Shown here: positions 1 to 11,488 of the stretch, piece by piece
Position numbering within the stretch: the stretch's first letter is position 1
How the letters are laid out: every line of letters begins with the position of its first letter
Source of the DNA: Terriglobia bacterium
Lineage (GTDB): Bacteria; Acidobacteriota; Terriglobia; Bryobacterales; Bryobacteraceae
NCBI GenBank assembly: GCA_021325235.1
Contig: JAJPHN010000015.1
Location: forward strand, 124,001 to 188,000
DNA: 64,000 bases
Direction: 5' to 3'
Position numbers and translations under genes: made by a program
The notes under the pieces: generated by a model
The model's database searches: none
What the model was told of the DNA's origin: nothing
Seen by the model: only the letters and a program-made list of their open reading frames with translations

Positions 1-1
1 T

Positions 2-274
2 GTGCCGCAGATGACCAACATGTTCGAAGGCGATAACGAGACACCTTGGCTCACTCCGAGAGAGTTGGGCAAGCTCGGCTTCTCGATGATTCTCTATCCG
101 ACGACGCTGCTGTTTCAGGTTGTCCGCTGCCTGGAGGAAGCGCTCAAGAATCTGCAGGCTGGTAAAGAGGCTCCTGCAAAGGCTCGGGTCGACATGAAGC
201 AATACGAAGAAATCGTAGGGCTGCCGTACTGGGCCGAAATTGAAAACCGGTTTCAGCATGGGCAGCAACAGTAA
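2..274 (+). CDS. Isocitrate lyase/PEP mutase family protein, C-terminal part
   Basis: The 3' end of a gene that begins left of the window; the first in-frame GTG at base 2 is only where the window cuts in. The 90 visible residues contain the late part of the PEP mutase/isocitrate lyase barrel, including NMFEGDNETPWLTPRELGKLGF, followed by the helix ending in LFQVVRCLEEALKNL and a tail with MKQYEEIVGLPYW. This tail resembles the methylisocitrate lyase and oxaloacetate decarboxylase-like branches. The active-site half lies outside, so the reaction cannot be assigned. A second, clearly different family member lies at 13855-14673. Confidence 0.8.
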   Translation: MPQMTNMFEGDNETPWLTPRELGKLGFSMILYPTTLLFQVVRCLEEALKNLQAGKEAPAKARVDMKQYEEIVGLPYWAEIENRFQHGQQQ

Positions 275-353
275 GTCTCATTCAGTACTCATCTGCCCTT
301 GCGAATGGCGCTGCGATCATGTTACTCTGCCAGAGCGTCACTGATTACTGAGG

Positions 354-361
354 AAAGGAGG
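354..361 (+). promoter_or_regulatory. Near-perfect Shine-Dalgarno sequence
   Basis: AAAGGAGG is almost fully complementary to the 3' end of 16S rRNA and lies six bases before a TTG at 368. Few genes in this window have a ribosome binding site this strong. It sits in a gap where no long ORF is present. Confidence 0.4.
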
Positions 362-367
362 CACTCT

Positions 368-457
368 TTGCGGTTCACTAACTATCAAAAATCCAGTTAC
401 TCGAATACCCAGCGGATGTCGCGGTGCCTTCATTCCGGTCCCGCCTTTCCGCTTTAA
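368..457 (+). CDS. Candidate 29-residue small ORF
   Basis: A TTG-started frame of 29 codons ends in TAA, placed at ideal spacing behind AAAGGAGG. The predicted peptide begins MRFTNYQKSSYSNTQ and has no recognisable domain. The surrounding gap (275-533) is less GC-rich than the flanking genes and holds no other ORF. It could be a small protein, a leader peptide for the AAA ATPase gene at 534, or a chance ORF. The only support is the ribosome binding site, so confidence is low. Confidence 0.28.
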   Translation: MRFTNYQKSSYSNTQRMSRCLHSGPAFPL

Positions 458-533
458 CCAAAAGCTCTTTTAATCCGCAACAACTCTGCTCTCCGTGCGT
501 TCGTGCACGGTGGTGTAATTACTCGTCCGTCTT

Positions 534-2090
534 ATGGCACTTACTGCTTGTAGGTCAACAACTCTAAACTCCGACCGCCCCGGCGCGAGGATACTCCAGC
601 TCACGCCCGCTCAGGACAAAGCGGCCGGCGAACTGCGCGATGCAATCGCCGCGGTCGATGTGTGCCTGCTGAGCGGTGATACCGGAACCGGCAAGACCAC
701 CGTATTGCGCCGTCTCGCGTGTGAGCTGGACGGCTCGTACGTCGCGATCGGTGCGTTTCTTCCCCGGCTGCGCACGCGTTCACCTTTTGCGATCGAGGAG
801 AGCGTGCTGGAGACCCTGGAGACGGCGCTCGCCGATAATTCATTGCTGCTCGTGGACGACCTGCAGTTTCTCTCCGCCATCCTGCGCAGATATGAACATC
901 CGCGCGCGTATCTTATCGACATTGTTTTAGAAACACTGATAGAAGCAGCCCGGCAGCACGGAACCAAACTCGTGTTTTCAAATGAAGAAGAGGACGTTCC
1001 GCCGAGTGTCAAAGCCGTTGCACTCACAACCGAACTGGATGGCTTCACCGAACAGGACTTCGGCTGTATCTGCCGCCATTACTTAGGAAGGGCCGCCGAT
1101 CTGCTCGATTTCGATAAGTTGTTTCGCTTCGCTCCAGCCTTGAACGGACATCAGTTACGAAACGCCTGCCTGTGGTTGAGCCGCAGGAACAATGTGGTCA
1201 CAACCGACGATTTCGTTGAATACCTGCGTACGCGCAATCTCGTGAGCAATGTCGATCTGGAAGAAGTCGAGCCGGTAACCTGGAGCGATCTGAAGGGAAT
1301 GGAGGAGGTCGTCGAAGAGTTGGAGGCAAAAATAGCGTTGCCGTTTGAAAACGAGGCCCGCGCTCTTCAACTCGATCTCAAGCCGAAGCGCGGCGTTCTG
1401 CTGGCCGGCCCTCCAGGAACAGGCAAAACGACGATCGGCAGAGCATTGGCGCACCGGCTTCAGGGAAAATTCTTTCTGATCGACGGAACGGTGAACGCAG
1501 CAAGCGGCACTTTTTTCGATGAAGTCGAAAAGGTGTTTGAGGCTGCCAAGAAAAACGCTCCCTCCATCATCTTCATCGACGATGCGGATGTCATCTTCGA
1601 ATCCGGGAATCATGGATTGTTTCGGTACCTGCTGACCATGATGGACGGGCTGGAGAGCGTCAGCTCCGGCCAGGTCTGCGTCATGATCACGGCAATGGAT
1701 ACGACCGCATTGCCGCCAGCGCTGCTCCGCTCGGGTAGGGTCGAACTTTGGCTCTACACGCGACTACCAAATGAGCAGGCACGCGCCGCGATTTTCCGCG
1801 AACGGCTGATCGAGCTGCCTCCCCCCGTCAAGGATGCGGATGTGGACCTGCTCGCGAGAAAGAGCGCCGGCCTCTCGGGTGCAGATCTGAAGGCAGTCAT
1901 CGAAGAAGGCAAACTGCTGTATGCGCACGCTCTCGTGAAGGGTCGGCCAGGCGCGCCCGTCGAGTCGTTCTTCCTGCGCGCAATTCAAAACAGCCTTCGC
2001 AACCGGCGCAGCTATGGCAAACGGGCCGGTTCTGGTGCTGGTCCGAGCCGGTTCGGATTTCCAATCAACGAATCAGGCGGTCCGGCGTAA
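534..2090 (+). CDS. Tandem AAA-type ATPase
   Basis: A 518-residue cytoplasmic ATPase with two P-loop modules. The N-terminal module has Walker A GDTGTGKTT at residues 48-56 and a Walker B-like LLLVDDLQF near 104-112. The C-terminal module is a classical AAA domain of the FtsH/Cdc48 type, with Walker A AGPPGTGKTT at 291-300, Walker B IIFIDDAD at 345-352 and a sensor/arginine region ending ALLRSGRVE near 395-404. No protease or membrane segment follows, so it is not FtsH. It could remodel or unfold a protein partner, but the substrate is unknown. It lies 14 bases before the UPF0182 gene and is probably co-transcribed with it. No good ribosome binding site precedes the ATG. Confidence 0.85.
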   Translation: MALTACRSTTLNSDRPGARILQLTPAQDKAAGELRDAIAAVDVCLLSGDTGTGKTTVLRRLACELDGSYVAIGAFLPRLRTRSPFAIEESVLETLETALADNSLLLVDDLQFLSAILRRYEHPRAYLIDIVLETLIEAARQHGTKLVFSNEEEDVPPSVKAVALTTELDGFTEQDFGCICRHYLGRAADLLDFDKLFRFAPALNGHQLRNACLWLSRRNNVVTTDDFVEYLRTRNLVSNVDLEEVEPVTWSDLKGMEEVVEELEAKIALPFENEARALQLDLKPKRGVLLAGPPGTGKTTIGRALAHRLQGKFFLIDGTVNAASGTFFDEVEKVFEAAKKNAPSIIFIDDADVIFESGNHGLFRYLLTMMDGLESVSSGQVCVMITAMDTTALPPALLRSGRVELWLYTRLPNEQARAAIFRERLIELPPPVKDADVDLLARKSAGLSGADLKAVIEEGKLLYAHALVKGRPGAPVESFFLRAIQNSLRNRRSYGKRAGSGAGPSRFGFPINESGGPA

Positions 2091-2104
2091 TCTTGAAGTA
2101 ATCC

Positions 2105-4858
2105 ATGGCCGAACTCTATATCGGTGAGCGCGCGAGGCGCGGGCGCGCGCTCTACCTTCTGCTGATCGTTCTTGTTCTCCTGCTCTGCTCCCGCTTCATC
2201 GCCGGCACGCTCATCGACTACGAGTGGTGGAACGAAATGCATCAGCTCGACACCTGGTTCAGCCTTCTCCTTTACGGCTGGGCTCCGGCGCTATTGGCCG
2301 CACTGCTGCTTTTCATCGCTTTCTTCGGCGCTTTTCGGGCGGGCATTCGTCACCTGCCGCGCAATACCGTTCTGTTCGGTTTCATCGGTGCCAGGCTGCT
2401 GAATCGAATCGCGCTGCTCGCCTTCGCCCTGCTGGCACTCTTCGTGGCCAACGCCAATGTCGAGAGCTGGACGGTGGTTCGCTACTTTGCAGGGCTGCGC
2501 CTGACTTCAAACGCGGGCGAGTATGCAGATCCGATCTTTCACAAGCCGCTCACTTACTATTTCTTCGGGCTGCCTTTCTACAATTTATTGCTGCAGGTTC
2601 TGCTGGTCGGCACGGTCCTGGCGCTCATCATCTACTGGGCGGCGCGCAATATCCAGAACATTCAGCTTCATATTCCGCAGTTTCCGACCGCGCCCGGCGA
2701 ACCATTCCGCCTGCCCGCACTGCCGCTGCGCGAAAGCTTCAATGCTCAATTTGTGCGGATCGCGATTGCGATTTTTCTATTTGCGTTAGCCGTAAAGATT
2801 TTCCTCGATCGATACGCGCTGCTGCTTGCCGACCATGGCCAGCACCTGGTCGGGATCAGCTGGATCGCTGATCATCTGGTCATTCCGCTGCAGTGGCTGC
2901 TGATTTTTGGCGCGGTCGCGGCGGCTGGGTTGGTCTTGGCGCGGCGCGGAAAACTTGCGCTGTTCCTTTTGATTCTGATCCCGGTTCGCTTCTTCTTGCC
3001 GCCGCTCGTGGAGAGCCTTTACGTTCGGCCGAATGAACTGGCGCTCGAGCGCCCCTACATTCAGCATCACATCGACGCTACGCGCTCCGCCTATGGCCTG
3101 AACCGGCGGGTAAAGGAGATGGCGGAGGAGGCCGAGCCCGAAATCCCGATCGATGTGAACCGGCATCGTGCCGTGCTCGATAACGTGCGCCTCTGGGACT
3201 GGCGCGCTTTTCATGACACGATCTCGCAGATTCAGCCGCTACGGCCGTACGTCTACATGGACACCGACGTGGATCGCTACATCATTGACGGTCAATTGCG
3301 CCAGGTGTTGATCGCACCGCGGGAACTCGATACGCGCCAGCTCGGACCGGCTGGGGGCCGCTGGCTCAACACGCACCTGATGTACACGCACGGCTACGGG
3401 ATCGTTATGGCGGAAGCGAATCGCATTACGCAGGACGGCTTGCCTGTGCTGTTCGTTAAAGATGCGCCTCCGGTAGTCACAACCAAGAGCCTGCGTCTGA
3501 CACAACCCGAGATTTACTACAGCGAAATCGCACACGAGCCGGTGTATGTGAATACGGCGCAGCAGGAATTCAATTATCCGTCTGGTTCCGAGAGCAAGTA
3601 CACGAACTATGCGGGACCGGGCGGCTTCCCGATCTCGTCCCCATTGACTCGGCTGGCCGCCTCAGTACGATATGGCGATCTGAATGTGCTGCTGACTTCA
3701 TACCTGACGCGCGGCAGCCGCATGATGATTCACCGCGCAGTGGAAAACCGGCTCCATCAGCTCGCGGGCTTCCTGACCTGGGACACCGATCCCTATCTCG
3801 TGCTGACCGATGCCGGGCGGTTGGTCTGGATTGTCGATGGATACATGTCATCCGACGCGCATCCCTACTCGCGCGCGCTCAGCATCGGCAGCGACGGCGA
3901 AGAGTTCAATTACATACGCAATTCGGTGAAAGCAACCGTGGATGCGTACTCGGGCGAAATAAACCTGTACGTCTTCGATCCTAGCGATGTATTGATTGCG
4001 GCGTACCAGCGCCTGTTTCCGCAGTTGTTCAAGCCAGAATCGGCGATGCCGGCCGATCTGCGCCGTCACGCACGTTATCCCGAAACGCTGTTCAGCGCGC
4101 AAGCCGAGATTTACCGGACCTTTCATATGCGCGATCCCGAGGCGTTTTACAATCGCGCCGATTTGTGGGATCTCGCCAAGACCGGATCGCGCGGAGCGGA
4201 AGGCGCGGTGTCGGTGTCGCCCACCTACGTGGTGGCCGCGCTGCCCGGAAGCGACACGCCTGAGTTCATGCTGATTACGACCTTCACGCCGGCGAACAAA
4301 GACAATCTGATCGGCGTGATGTACGCGCGCTGCGACGGAGAGCATCTGGGAGAATTGCAATTCGCGCAGCTGGCCAAGCAGAACATCATCTACGGACCGA
4401 TGCAGATCGATGCGCGCGTGAATCAGGATCAGAACATCTCGAAGGATCTGAGCTTGTGGAATCAGCAGGGCTCGCAGGTGCTGCGCGGTCAGACGCTGGT
4501 GCTGCCGATCGACAACAGTTTCCTGTACGTCGAGCCGATTTACATCCAGGCTTCGCAGGCCAGTATGCCGCAATTGAAGAAAGTCGCGCTGGCGATGGGC
4601 AACCGGCTGGCATATGCCGATACCTACGAGCAGGCGTTGTCGCAATTGACGGGCGAGATCGAGCAGGAGGAACAGCCGCAGCAAACAGCGGCGGCGCAAA
4701 ACACTGCACAAACGACGAGTGCGGTCAGAAGCCCGGCCGACGCCACACTGGATCAGATCCGGGCGCACCTGGCGCGCTACCGGGAGCTCAGTGCGCAGGG
4801 GAAATGGTCCGATGCCGGCAAGGAGCTGGATGAGATTCAGCGGCTGCTGACGAAATAG
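2105..4858 (+). CDS. UPF0182 family membrane protein
   Basis: A 917-residue protein matching the UPF0182 (COG1615) family in length and architecture. The first 320 residues carry about seven hydrophobic segments, beginning with LYLLLIVLVLLLCSRFIAG. A long, probably extracytoplasmic domain follows, with family-typical stretches such as RPYVYMDTDVDRY, THGYGIVMAEANRIT and LRGQTLVLPIDNSFLYVEPIY. The last 100 residues contain a Gln/Ala-rich linker and a short helical tail. The family's function is not established. It sits between the AAA ATPase and rsmE, only two bases before the latter. Confidence 0.93.
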   Translation: MAELYIGERARRGRALYLLLIVLVLLLCSRFIAGTLIDYEWWNEMHQLDTWFSLLLYGWAPALLAALLLFIAFFGAFRAGIRHLPRNTVLFGFIGARLLNRIALLAFALLALFVANANVESWTVVRYFAGLRLTSNAGEYADPIFHKPLTYYFFGLPFYNLLLQVLLVGTVLALIIYWAARNIQNIQLHIPQFPTAPGEPFRLPALPLRESFNAQFVRIAIAIFLFALAVKIFLDRYALLLADHGQHLVGISWIADHLVIPLQWLLIFGAVAAAGLVLARRGKLALFLLILIPVRFFLPPLVESLYVRPNELALERPYIQHHIDATRSAYGLNRRVKEMAEEAEPEIPIDVNRHRAVLDNVRLWDWRAFHDTISQIQPLRPYVYMDTDVDRYIIDGQLRQVLIAPRELDTRQLGPAGGRWLNTHLMYTHGYGIVMAEANRITQDGLPVLFVKDAPPVVTTKSLRLTQPEIYYSEIAHEPVYVNTAQQEFNYPSGSESKYTNYAGPGGFPISSPLTRLAASVRYGDLNVLLTSYLTRGSRMMIHRAVENRLHQLAGFLTWDTDPYLVLTDAGRLVWIVDGYMSSDAHPYSRALSIGSDGEEFNYIRNSVKATVDAYSGEINLYVFDPSDVLIAAYQRLFPQLFKPESAMPADLRRHARYPETLFSAQAEIYRTFHMRDPEAFYNRADLWDLAKTGSRGAEGAVSVSPTYVVAALPGSDTPEFMLITTFTPANKDNLIGVMYARCDGEHLGELQFAQLAKQNIIYGPMQIDARVNQDQNISKDLSLWNQQGSQVLRGQTLVLPIDNSFLYVEPIYIQASQASMPQLKKVALAMGNRLAYADTYEQALSQLTGEIEQEEQPQQTAAAQNTAQTTSAVRSPADATLDQIRAHLARYRELSAQGKWSDAGKELDEIQRLLTK

Positions 4859-4860
4859 CG

Positions 4861-5622
4861 ATGTCGAGACGCCGCTTTTTTGTCTCGGAGGTGCGCCGTG
4901 GCACCGCGGAACTCACCGGCGCGGAGGCCGAGCATCTGGTACGAGTTCTGCGCGCCGAAGCGGGCCAGGTTTACGAGCTCTCCGATAATCAGCGCGTCTA
5001 TCTCGCCCAAATCGAGAGTGCGCGTAAGTCGCTCGTGTGCTTCCGTATTCTCGAGGAACTCGCTTTGCCGGCGGCCACGGTGCGCGTCATATTGTTACCT
5101 GCGATCTTCAAGTTCGATCGCTTTGAATGGCTGGTGGAAAAGGCGACTGAGCTGGGCGTAGACGCGATTCAGCCCTGGGAGGCCGTACGAAGCGAAAAGG
5201 GGCTCGCCCAAGCCGCAGCCAAACGGATCGAACGCTGGCGCAAGATCGCAATCGAGGCGAGTCAGCAGGCGCGCCGCGCGCGCTTACCGGAAGTGCGCAG
5301 CGTCAGCTCGCTGCGAGACGCTTTGCAAACCGGCGCACAATACAAATTGCTGCTCGATGAAGATAGTGGTGCGCCTCCGATCGTGAGCTGTCTCCGCGCG
5401 CACGCGGAATCGGTCTCGCTGATCCTCGGTCCCGAAGGCGGCTGGACACCGGCTGAAAAAGAGCAGGCCATCGCGGCAGGCTGGCAGCCTTGCTCGCTGG
5501 GCAACACCATTTTGCGCGCGGAAACGGCCGCCATTGCAGCGCTGGCTGTCGTGCGCGCCTTCGCCGCGGCTAACCCATCCCATTGCAATCCATCCTCTTT
5601 TAATCCAGCCCCTTCACTTTAA
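4861..5622 (+). CDS. rsmE: 16S rRNA (uracil-1498-N3)-methyltransferase RsmE
   Basis: A 253-residue SPOUT-class methyltransferase that would methylate U1498 of 16S rRNA using S-adenosylmethionine. It starts with the N-terminal PUA-like domain (RRFFVSE, then LTGAEAEHLVRVLR). The knotted C-terminal SAM-binding region has LILGPEGGWTPAEKEQA and SLGNTILRAETAAIAAL, both hallmarks of RsmE. The ATG is two bases after the UPF0182 stop. Its last 23 bases overlap the 3' end of the convergent DUF4230 gene, which is unusual but plausible for two short C-terminal tails. Confidence 0.95.
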   Translation: MSRRRFFVSEVRRGTAELTGAEAEHLVRVLRAEAGQVYELSDNQRVYLAQIESARKSLVCFRILEELALPAATVRVILLPAIFKFDRFEWLVEKATELGVDAIQPWEAVRSEKGLAQAAAKRIERWRKIAIEASQQARRARLPEVRSVSSLRDALQTGAQYKLLLDEDSGAPPIVSCLRAHAESVSLILGPEGGWTPAEKEQAIAAGWQPCSLGNTILRAETAAIAALAVVRAFAAANPSHCNPSSFNPAPSL

Positions 5623-6187
5623 CTTTCACTTTCCAGCCGAGTGCTCCAAACAGATCTCCGAGCGCGCTCTGCGCGTTGGCGCGCGCCTGATCAAGCGCAC
5701 CCATCTCAATCGCCGCTTGCCGGATGTCATCCAGCGCTTTCAGCCGTGCTTTGTGCTCGAGATCGGGATCGGGCGCAACCCACGGGGTCCACCAGGTAAT
5801 GTGCCGGTCCCAGACTTTGGTCTTCTTCTCGTCGATCGAGGCGTTCAGAATTTCGGACGGCGGCAGCGTCAGCGTGAGCGCGCCGGTATCGTCCGCGGCC
5901 ACATCGGCGCTGGTCACTTTGTGCAGATCGATGCCGGCCTGCACCTCCCCTTCCACCATCAGCAGAATCGACTCTTCCCCGACCGGCTGCTTTTCTTCCG
6001 TCATTCCCACCACGCGCTGGATGCGGTAGCGCACGGTCACCAGTTGACTCAGCCTCTGCACCTGCAGCACGATGGTGTCCTGCGAAGCGTTCGAGCCCGC
6101 ACGGTGCATCACAAACGTATAACCAAGAAGCGAGAGAAACGCCACCAGCAGCAGGAGCGCAATCAGTTTCCAGGTGCGCGGATTCAT
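5600..6187 (-). CDS. DUF4230 domain protein, membrane-anchored
   Basis: A 195-residue protein with one N-terminal membrane segment (residues 7-27) and an extracytoplasmic domain of the DUF4230 type. The motif around LVTVRYRIQRVVG and the later LTLPPSEILNASIDEKKTKVWD fit this family, in which a helix-rich tail follows a beta domain. Function is unknown. It is transcribed convergently with rsmE and divergently from the acyl-ligase fusion at 6228, leaving about 40 bases for two promoters. Confidence 0.8.
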   Translation of the reverse strand: MNPRTWKLIALLLLVAFLSLLGYTFVMHRAGSNASQDTIVLQVQRLSQLVTVRYRIQRVVGMTEEKQPVGEESILLMVEGEVQAGIDLHKVTSADVAADDTGALTLTLPPSEILNASIDEKKTKVWDRHITWWTPWVAPDPDLEHKARLKALDDIRQAAIEMGALDQARANAQSALGDLFGALGWKVKVKVKGLD

Positions 6188-6227
6188 GCGAGTTTATTGT
6201 CTCTAACTCGCTCAGTATCGTGAAGAG

Positions 6228-8690
6228 GTGGCGGATTCGCGTCAGAACCTGGCATCGCTGGTCGACGACTTCGAGCGGCACCGTTCGGACATTGCGATCC
6301 AGGCACCTCGCGGTTTGCGGCAGACCCGGACGACTTATGCGGAACTCGCTTCGCTTGCCCGCAGGTTCGCGGCCGAGCTCGAATTGCGCCAGATCGGTAA
6401 AGGCGAGCGCGTTCTGCTCTGGGGCGAGAACAGCGCCGAGTGGGTTGCGGCTTTTTTCGGGTGCGTGCTGCGCGGCGTCTTGCCGGTGCCGCTCGATGCC
6501 GCCGGTTCGCGCGAGTTTGCCGCGCGTGTTGTTACGGAAGTTGCGCCGCGGCTTATCGTGGCCGATCGCGAGCGAGCCGAACAGATAAACGCCACGCTGG
6601 TTTTGGAGGAGCTGCCGCGCTCCCTGACCGCACGCAAAGCAACAGCGCTCGAAAATCTCGTTCCCGACGATCCCCTGCAAGTCATTTTCACCTCCGGAAC
6701 TACCGGCGAACCGAAGGGGATCGTTCATACGCACGCGAACGTGCTGGCCAGCATTGCGCCGATCGAGCGCGAGATGCAGAAGTATTTACGATATGAGCGA
6801 TTCTTCCACCCGATCCGTTTCTTGCACACGCTGCCGCTGAGTCACGTCTTCGGCCAGTTCATGGGCCTTTGGATCCCGCCTCTGCTGGCGGCCGAAGTGC
6901 ATTACCAGAACCGGCTGGTTGCCTCCGAGCTCGCGGTTCAGATTCATCGCGACCGTATCTCCGTGTTAGCAACTGTGCCGCGCGTGGTCGAGATGATGCG
7001 CTCTTATCTCCGCGAGCGCTTCGCCGATCTCGATCAGCGGCAGCAGACTGCCGGGCATTTGAAGGCATGGCAGCGCTGGTGGCACTTTCGCGATGTCCAC
7101 CGCCTCCTCGGCTTCAAGTTTTGGGCGTTCATCTCAGGCGGAGCCGCCTTGCCGCCCGAAACGGAGCAATTCTGGAACTCGCTCGGCTTCGTCGTCGTAC
7201 AAGGCTACGGAATGACCGAGACGACCGCGCTGGTCACGCTCAATCATCCGTTCAAGCCCGCTCAGGGCACCATCGGCCAGGTGCTGCCCGGCCGCGAAGT
7301 GAAGCTCAGCGAAGAAGGCGAAGTGCTTGTCAAGGGATCGAGTATTTCGAACATCACCTGGCAGAACGGGCGCGCGCACCGCACCGGCGATGAATGGCTG
7401 CACACGGGCGATCTGGCCGAATTCGACGAGGCCGGCAATCTTCGTTTTCGCGGCAGGAAAAAAGATGTGATCGTTACGGCTGCCGGTCTGAATATCTATC
7501 CCGAAGACCTCGAGCAGGCCCTCGCTCGTCAGCCCGCAATCAAGACCGCAGCCGTGATTGAGAGCGATTCCGGGAACGGTCCTGAACCGGTGGCAGTGAT
7601 CGTTGCGGCTGATCCGGTCCGTATTGACGAAGCAGTCGAAAATGCGAATCGCGAGCTGGCTTCGTTTCAACAGATTCGACGCTGGCTCATCTGGCCCGAC
7701 CCCGATCTGCCGAGAACATCCACCGGCAAAGTGCTGCGGCGCGAAATCGTCCGTCGCATGGCAGCCGGTGACGCCGCGTCGGAGGCGCGCGGAGGCGCCG
7801 ATCTCAATCTCGACAGCCTGGGACGCGTCGAACTGCAGGCAAAGCTGGAACAGCAATACGGGATCGTGTTGGACGACGCCGCATTGCAGGAAGTGAAGAC
7901 GAAAGCCGATCTCGACCAGCTGGTTCGCACGGCGCCGGCGGGCGAGCGCCGCGATCCGCATCTTTATCTGCACTGGCCCTGGCACCCGCTGCAGCAGCTG
8001 ATACGCGCGGCTTTCATAAACGCGATCGCCATGCCGTTTGTCTGGTTCCTGGCCACCCCGCGCGTGCGCTGCAACAGCGAGCCTCTCAGTGGACCGCTGC
8101 TCCTGGCTGCAAACCACCTCACGTCTTATGACGCAGCTTTTGTTCTTTATGCACTTCCCGTTCGCCTGCGCAGCCGCGTTGCCATCGCCATGTCGGGCGA
8201 GATGCTGCTCGACATGCGGCGCGCGCGCAATCAGGGGAACTGGTTTCTCAACCTGCTCGGCCCGGTCGCTTACTTCCTCATTACCGCGCTCTTCAACGTT
8301 TTTCCGCTGCCGCAGAGATCCGGTTTCCGGCGCAGTTTTCAGCACGCCGGCGAGGCCATCGATCGCGGCTACAGCGTGCTCGTATTCCCCGAGGGCCACC
8401 GCTCCGAAGACGGCAATCCGCAACCATTCCGAACCGGTTCGGGACTCCTGTGGAAAGAGCTCGGCGTCACTGCGCTACCTGTGTTCATTGCGGGTCTCGG
8501 TGAGCTCAAAGCGAAAGGCGGGCGTTGGTTCCGTTCCGGTAAAATCGAAGTACGCACCGGCGAGCCGCTCCAACTGGAGCCGCACCGTTCGCCGGAAGAA
8601 CTGACCGAAACGTTGCGCCAGGGCGTATTTGGCCTGCTGGACGAGCGCAGCTCCGCTATACAAACAGCGGAATCTCCGATCAAGGATTAG
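6228..8690 (+). CDS. Acyl-AMP ligase / acyl carrier / PlsC-type acyltransferase fusion
   Basis: An 820-residue three-part enzyme. Residues 1-500 are an AMP-forming acyl ligase with the P-loop FTSGTTGEPKG at 154-164, GYGMTETTA in the middle and the hinge GRKKDVIVTAAGLNIYPED. Residues near 515-570 look like an acyl carrier domain with the phosphopantetheine site NLDSLG (Ser about 530). Residues 585-800 are a PlsC/LPLAT acyltransferase with HX4D in NHLTSYD (629-635) and FPEG near 720. Together these could activate a fatty acid, hold it on the built-in carrier and pass it to a lyso-lipid. The order is opposite to E. coli Aas, which is acyltransferase first and lacks a carrier. The start is a GTG directly behind GAGG, so the exact start is uncertain. 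glgX follows ten bases later. Confidence 0.9.
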   Translation: MADSRQNLASLVDDFERHRSDIAIQAPRGLRQTRTTYAELASLARRFAAELELRQIGKGERVLLWGENSAEWVAAFFGCVLRGVLPVPLDAAGSREFAARVVTEVAPRLIVADRERAEQINATLVLEELPRSLTARKATALENLVPDDPLQVIFTSGTTGEPKGIVHTHANVLASIAPIEREMQKYLRYERFFHPIRFLHTLPLSHVFGQFMGLWIPPLLAAEVHYQNRLVASELAVQIHRDRISVLATVPRVVEMMRSYLRERFADLDQRQQTAGHLKAWQRWWHFRDVHRLLGFKFWAFISGGAALPPETEQFWNSLGFVVVQGYGMTETTALVTLNHPFKPAQGTIGQVLPGREVKLSEEGEVLVKGSSISNITWQNGRAHRTGDEWLHTGDLAEFDEAGNLRFRGRKKDVIVTAAGLNIYPEDLEQALARQPAIKTAAVIESDSGNGPEPVAVIVAADPVRIDEAVENANRELASFQQIRRWLIWPDPDLPRTSTGKVLRREIVRRMAAGDAASEARGGADLNLDSLGRVELQAKLEQQYGIVLDDAALQEVKTKADLDQLVRTAPAGERRDPHLYLHWPWHPLQQLIRAAFINAIAMPFVWFLATPRVRCNSEPLSGPLLLAANHLTSYDAAFVLYALPVRLRSRVAIAMSGEMLLDMRRARNQGNWFLNLLGPVAYFLITALFNVFPLPQRSGFRRSFQHAGEAIDRGYSVLVFPEGHRSEDGNPQPFRTGSGLLWKELGVTALPVFIAGLGELKAKGGRWFRSGKIEVRTGEPLQLEPHRSPEELTETLRQGVFGLLDERSSAIQTAESPIKD

Positions 8691-8700
8691 TAACCAACTA

Positions 8701-10857
<2,157 letters not shown>

Positions 10858-11436
10858 TCAGCGCGGAATCCTGCTCCGGAAGGGCCGTCCTGCCTCGCGC
10901 AGAATGCCCGCAAAGAACGGCTTGCCAAAGACGCCGACGGCGAGCAGTCCACCGAAAAGCGCGAGCGCCTCGTAGCTCTCGCGCCCCTCGCGCTGCCAGT
11001 AGACGTCGCTCAAATTCAGCCAGAGCGCAAATTCATCGAGCGTAAGAGCTGCCGCCACACCATAAAGCATCGCTGTCAGCCGGCCCGCCCAGCGCCAGGA
11101 CTGCGCGGAACCCGTTCCGATCTCGAGCAGCCACGTATAGCCGACCAGCAGTAAGAGCAGAATGCCCCAGACGAGGTGGTGAATGTGGCGCCCGTGCATG
11201 CTCACGTTGTGAAACGGGCCGACGTTATTGTGTATCGCGATCGTGATGCCGCGCACCACCAGCACCGCCGTGAAGAATCCGACCGAGGCAAGAAACAAAC
11301 GCTCCCGCCGCGTCTCGCCGAACTGCCGCCGGTAGATTTCGCGCAGCCCAGTACGCGAAATAATCAGCGCGAATAATCCGAGCAGCGCCGCAATCAACAG
11401 CGGTCCAATCCAGAAACTCCGGTGCATCCAGGGCAT
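10858..11436 (-). CDS. Multi-pass membrane protein of unknown function
   Basis: A 192-residue protein with about five hydrophobic helices. A conserved-looking histidine cluster HGRHIHHLVWGI lies between helices 2 and 3 and could bind a metal or heme, but no family is recognised with certainty. An acidic patch TLDEFALWLNLSDVYW precedes helix 5. Its stop codon directly abuts the convergent glgX stop with no gap. It is divergent from lipA, with about 50 bases between them. Confidence 0.7.
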   Translation of the reverse strand: MPWMHRSFWIGPLLIAALLGLFALIISRTGLREIYRRQFGETRRERLFLASVGFFTAVLVVRGITIAIHNNVGPFHNVSMHGRHIHHLVWGILLLLLVGYTWLLEIGTGSAQSWRWAGRLTAMLYGVAAALTLDEFALWLNLSDVYWQREGRESYEALALFGGLLAVGVFGKPFFAGILREAGRPFRSRIPR

Positions 11437-11488
11437 CGCAATTCAGTTTATGGCGCTTGCTCTGCCAAAATAAAATTTACTTTCGCGG

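Noticed and set aside
7134-8423. Minus-strand ORF of 429 codons
   Set aside because: Antisense to the carrier and acyltransferase part of the fusion enzyme; no recognisable features.
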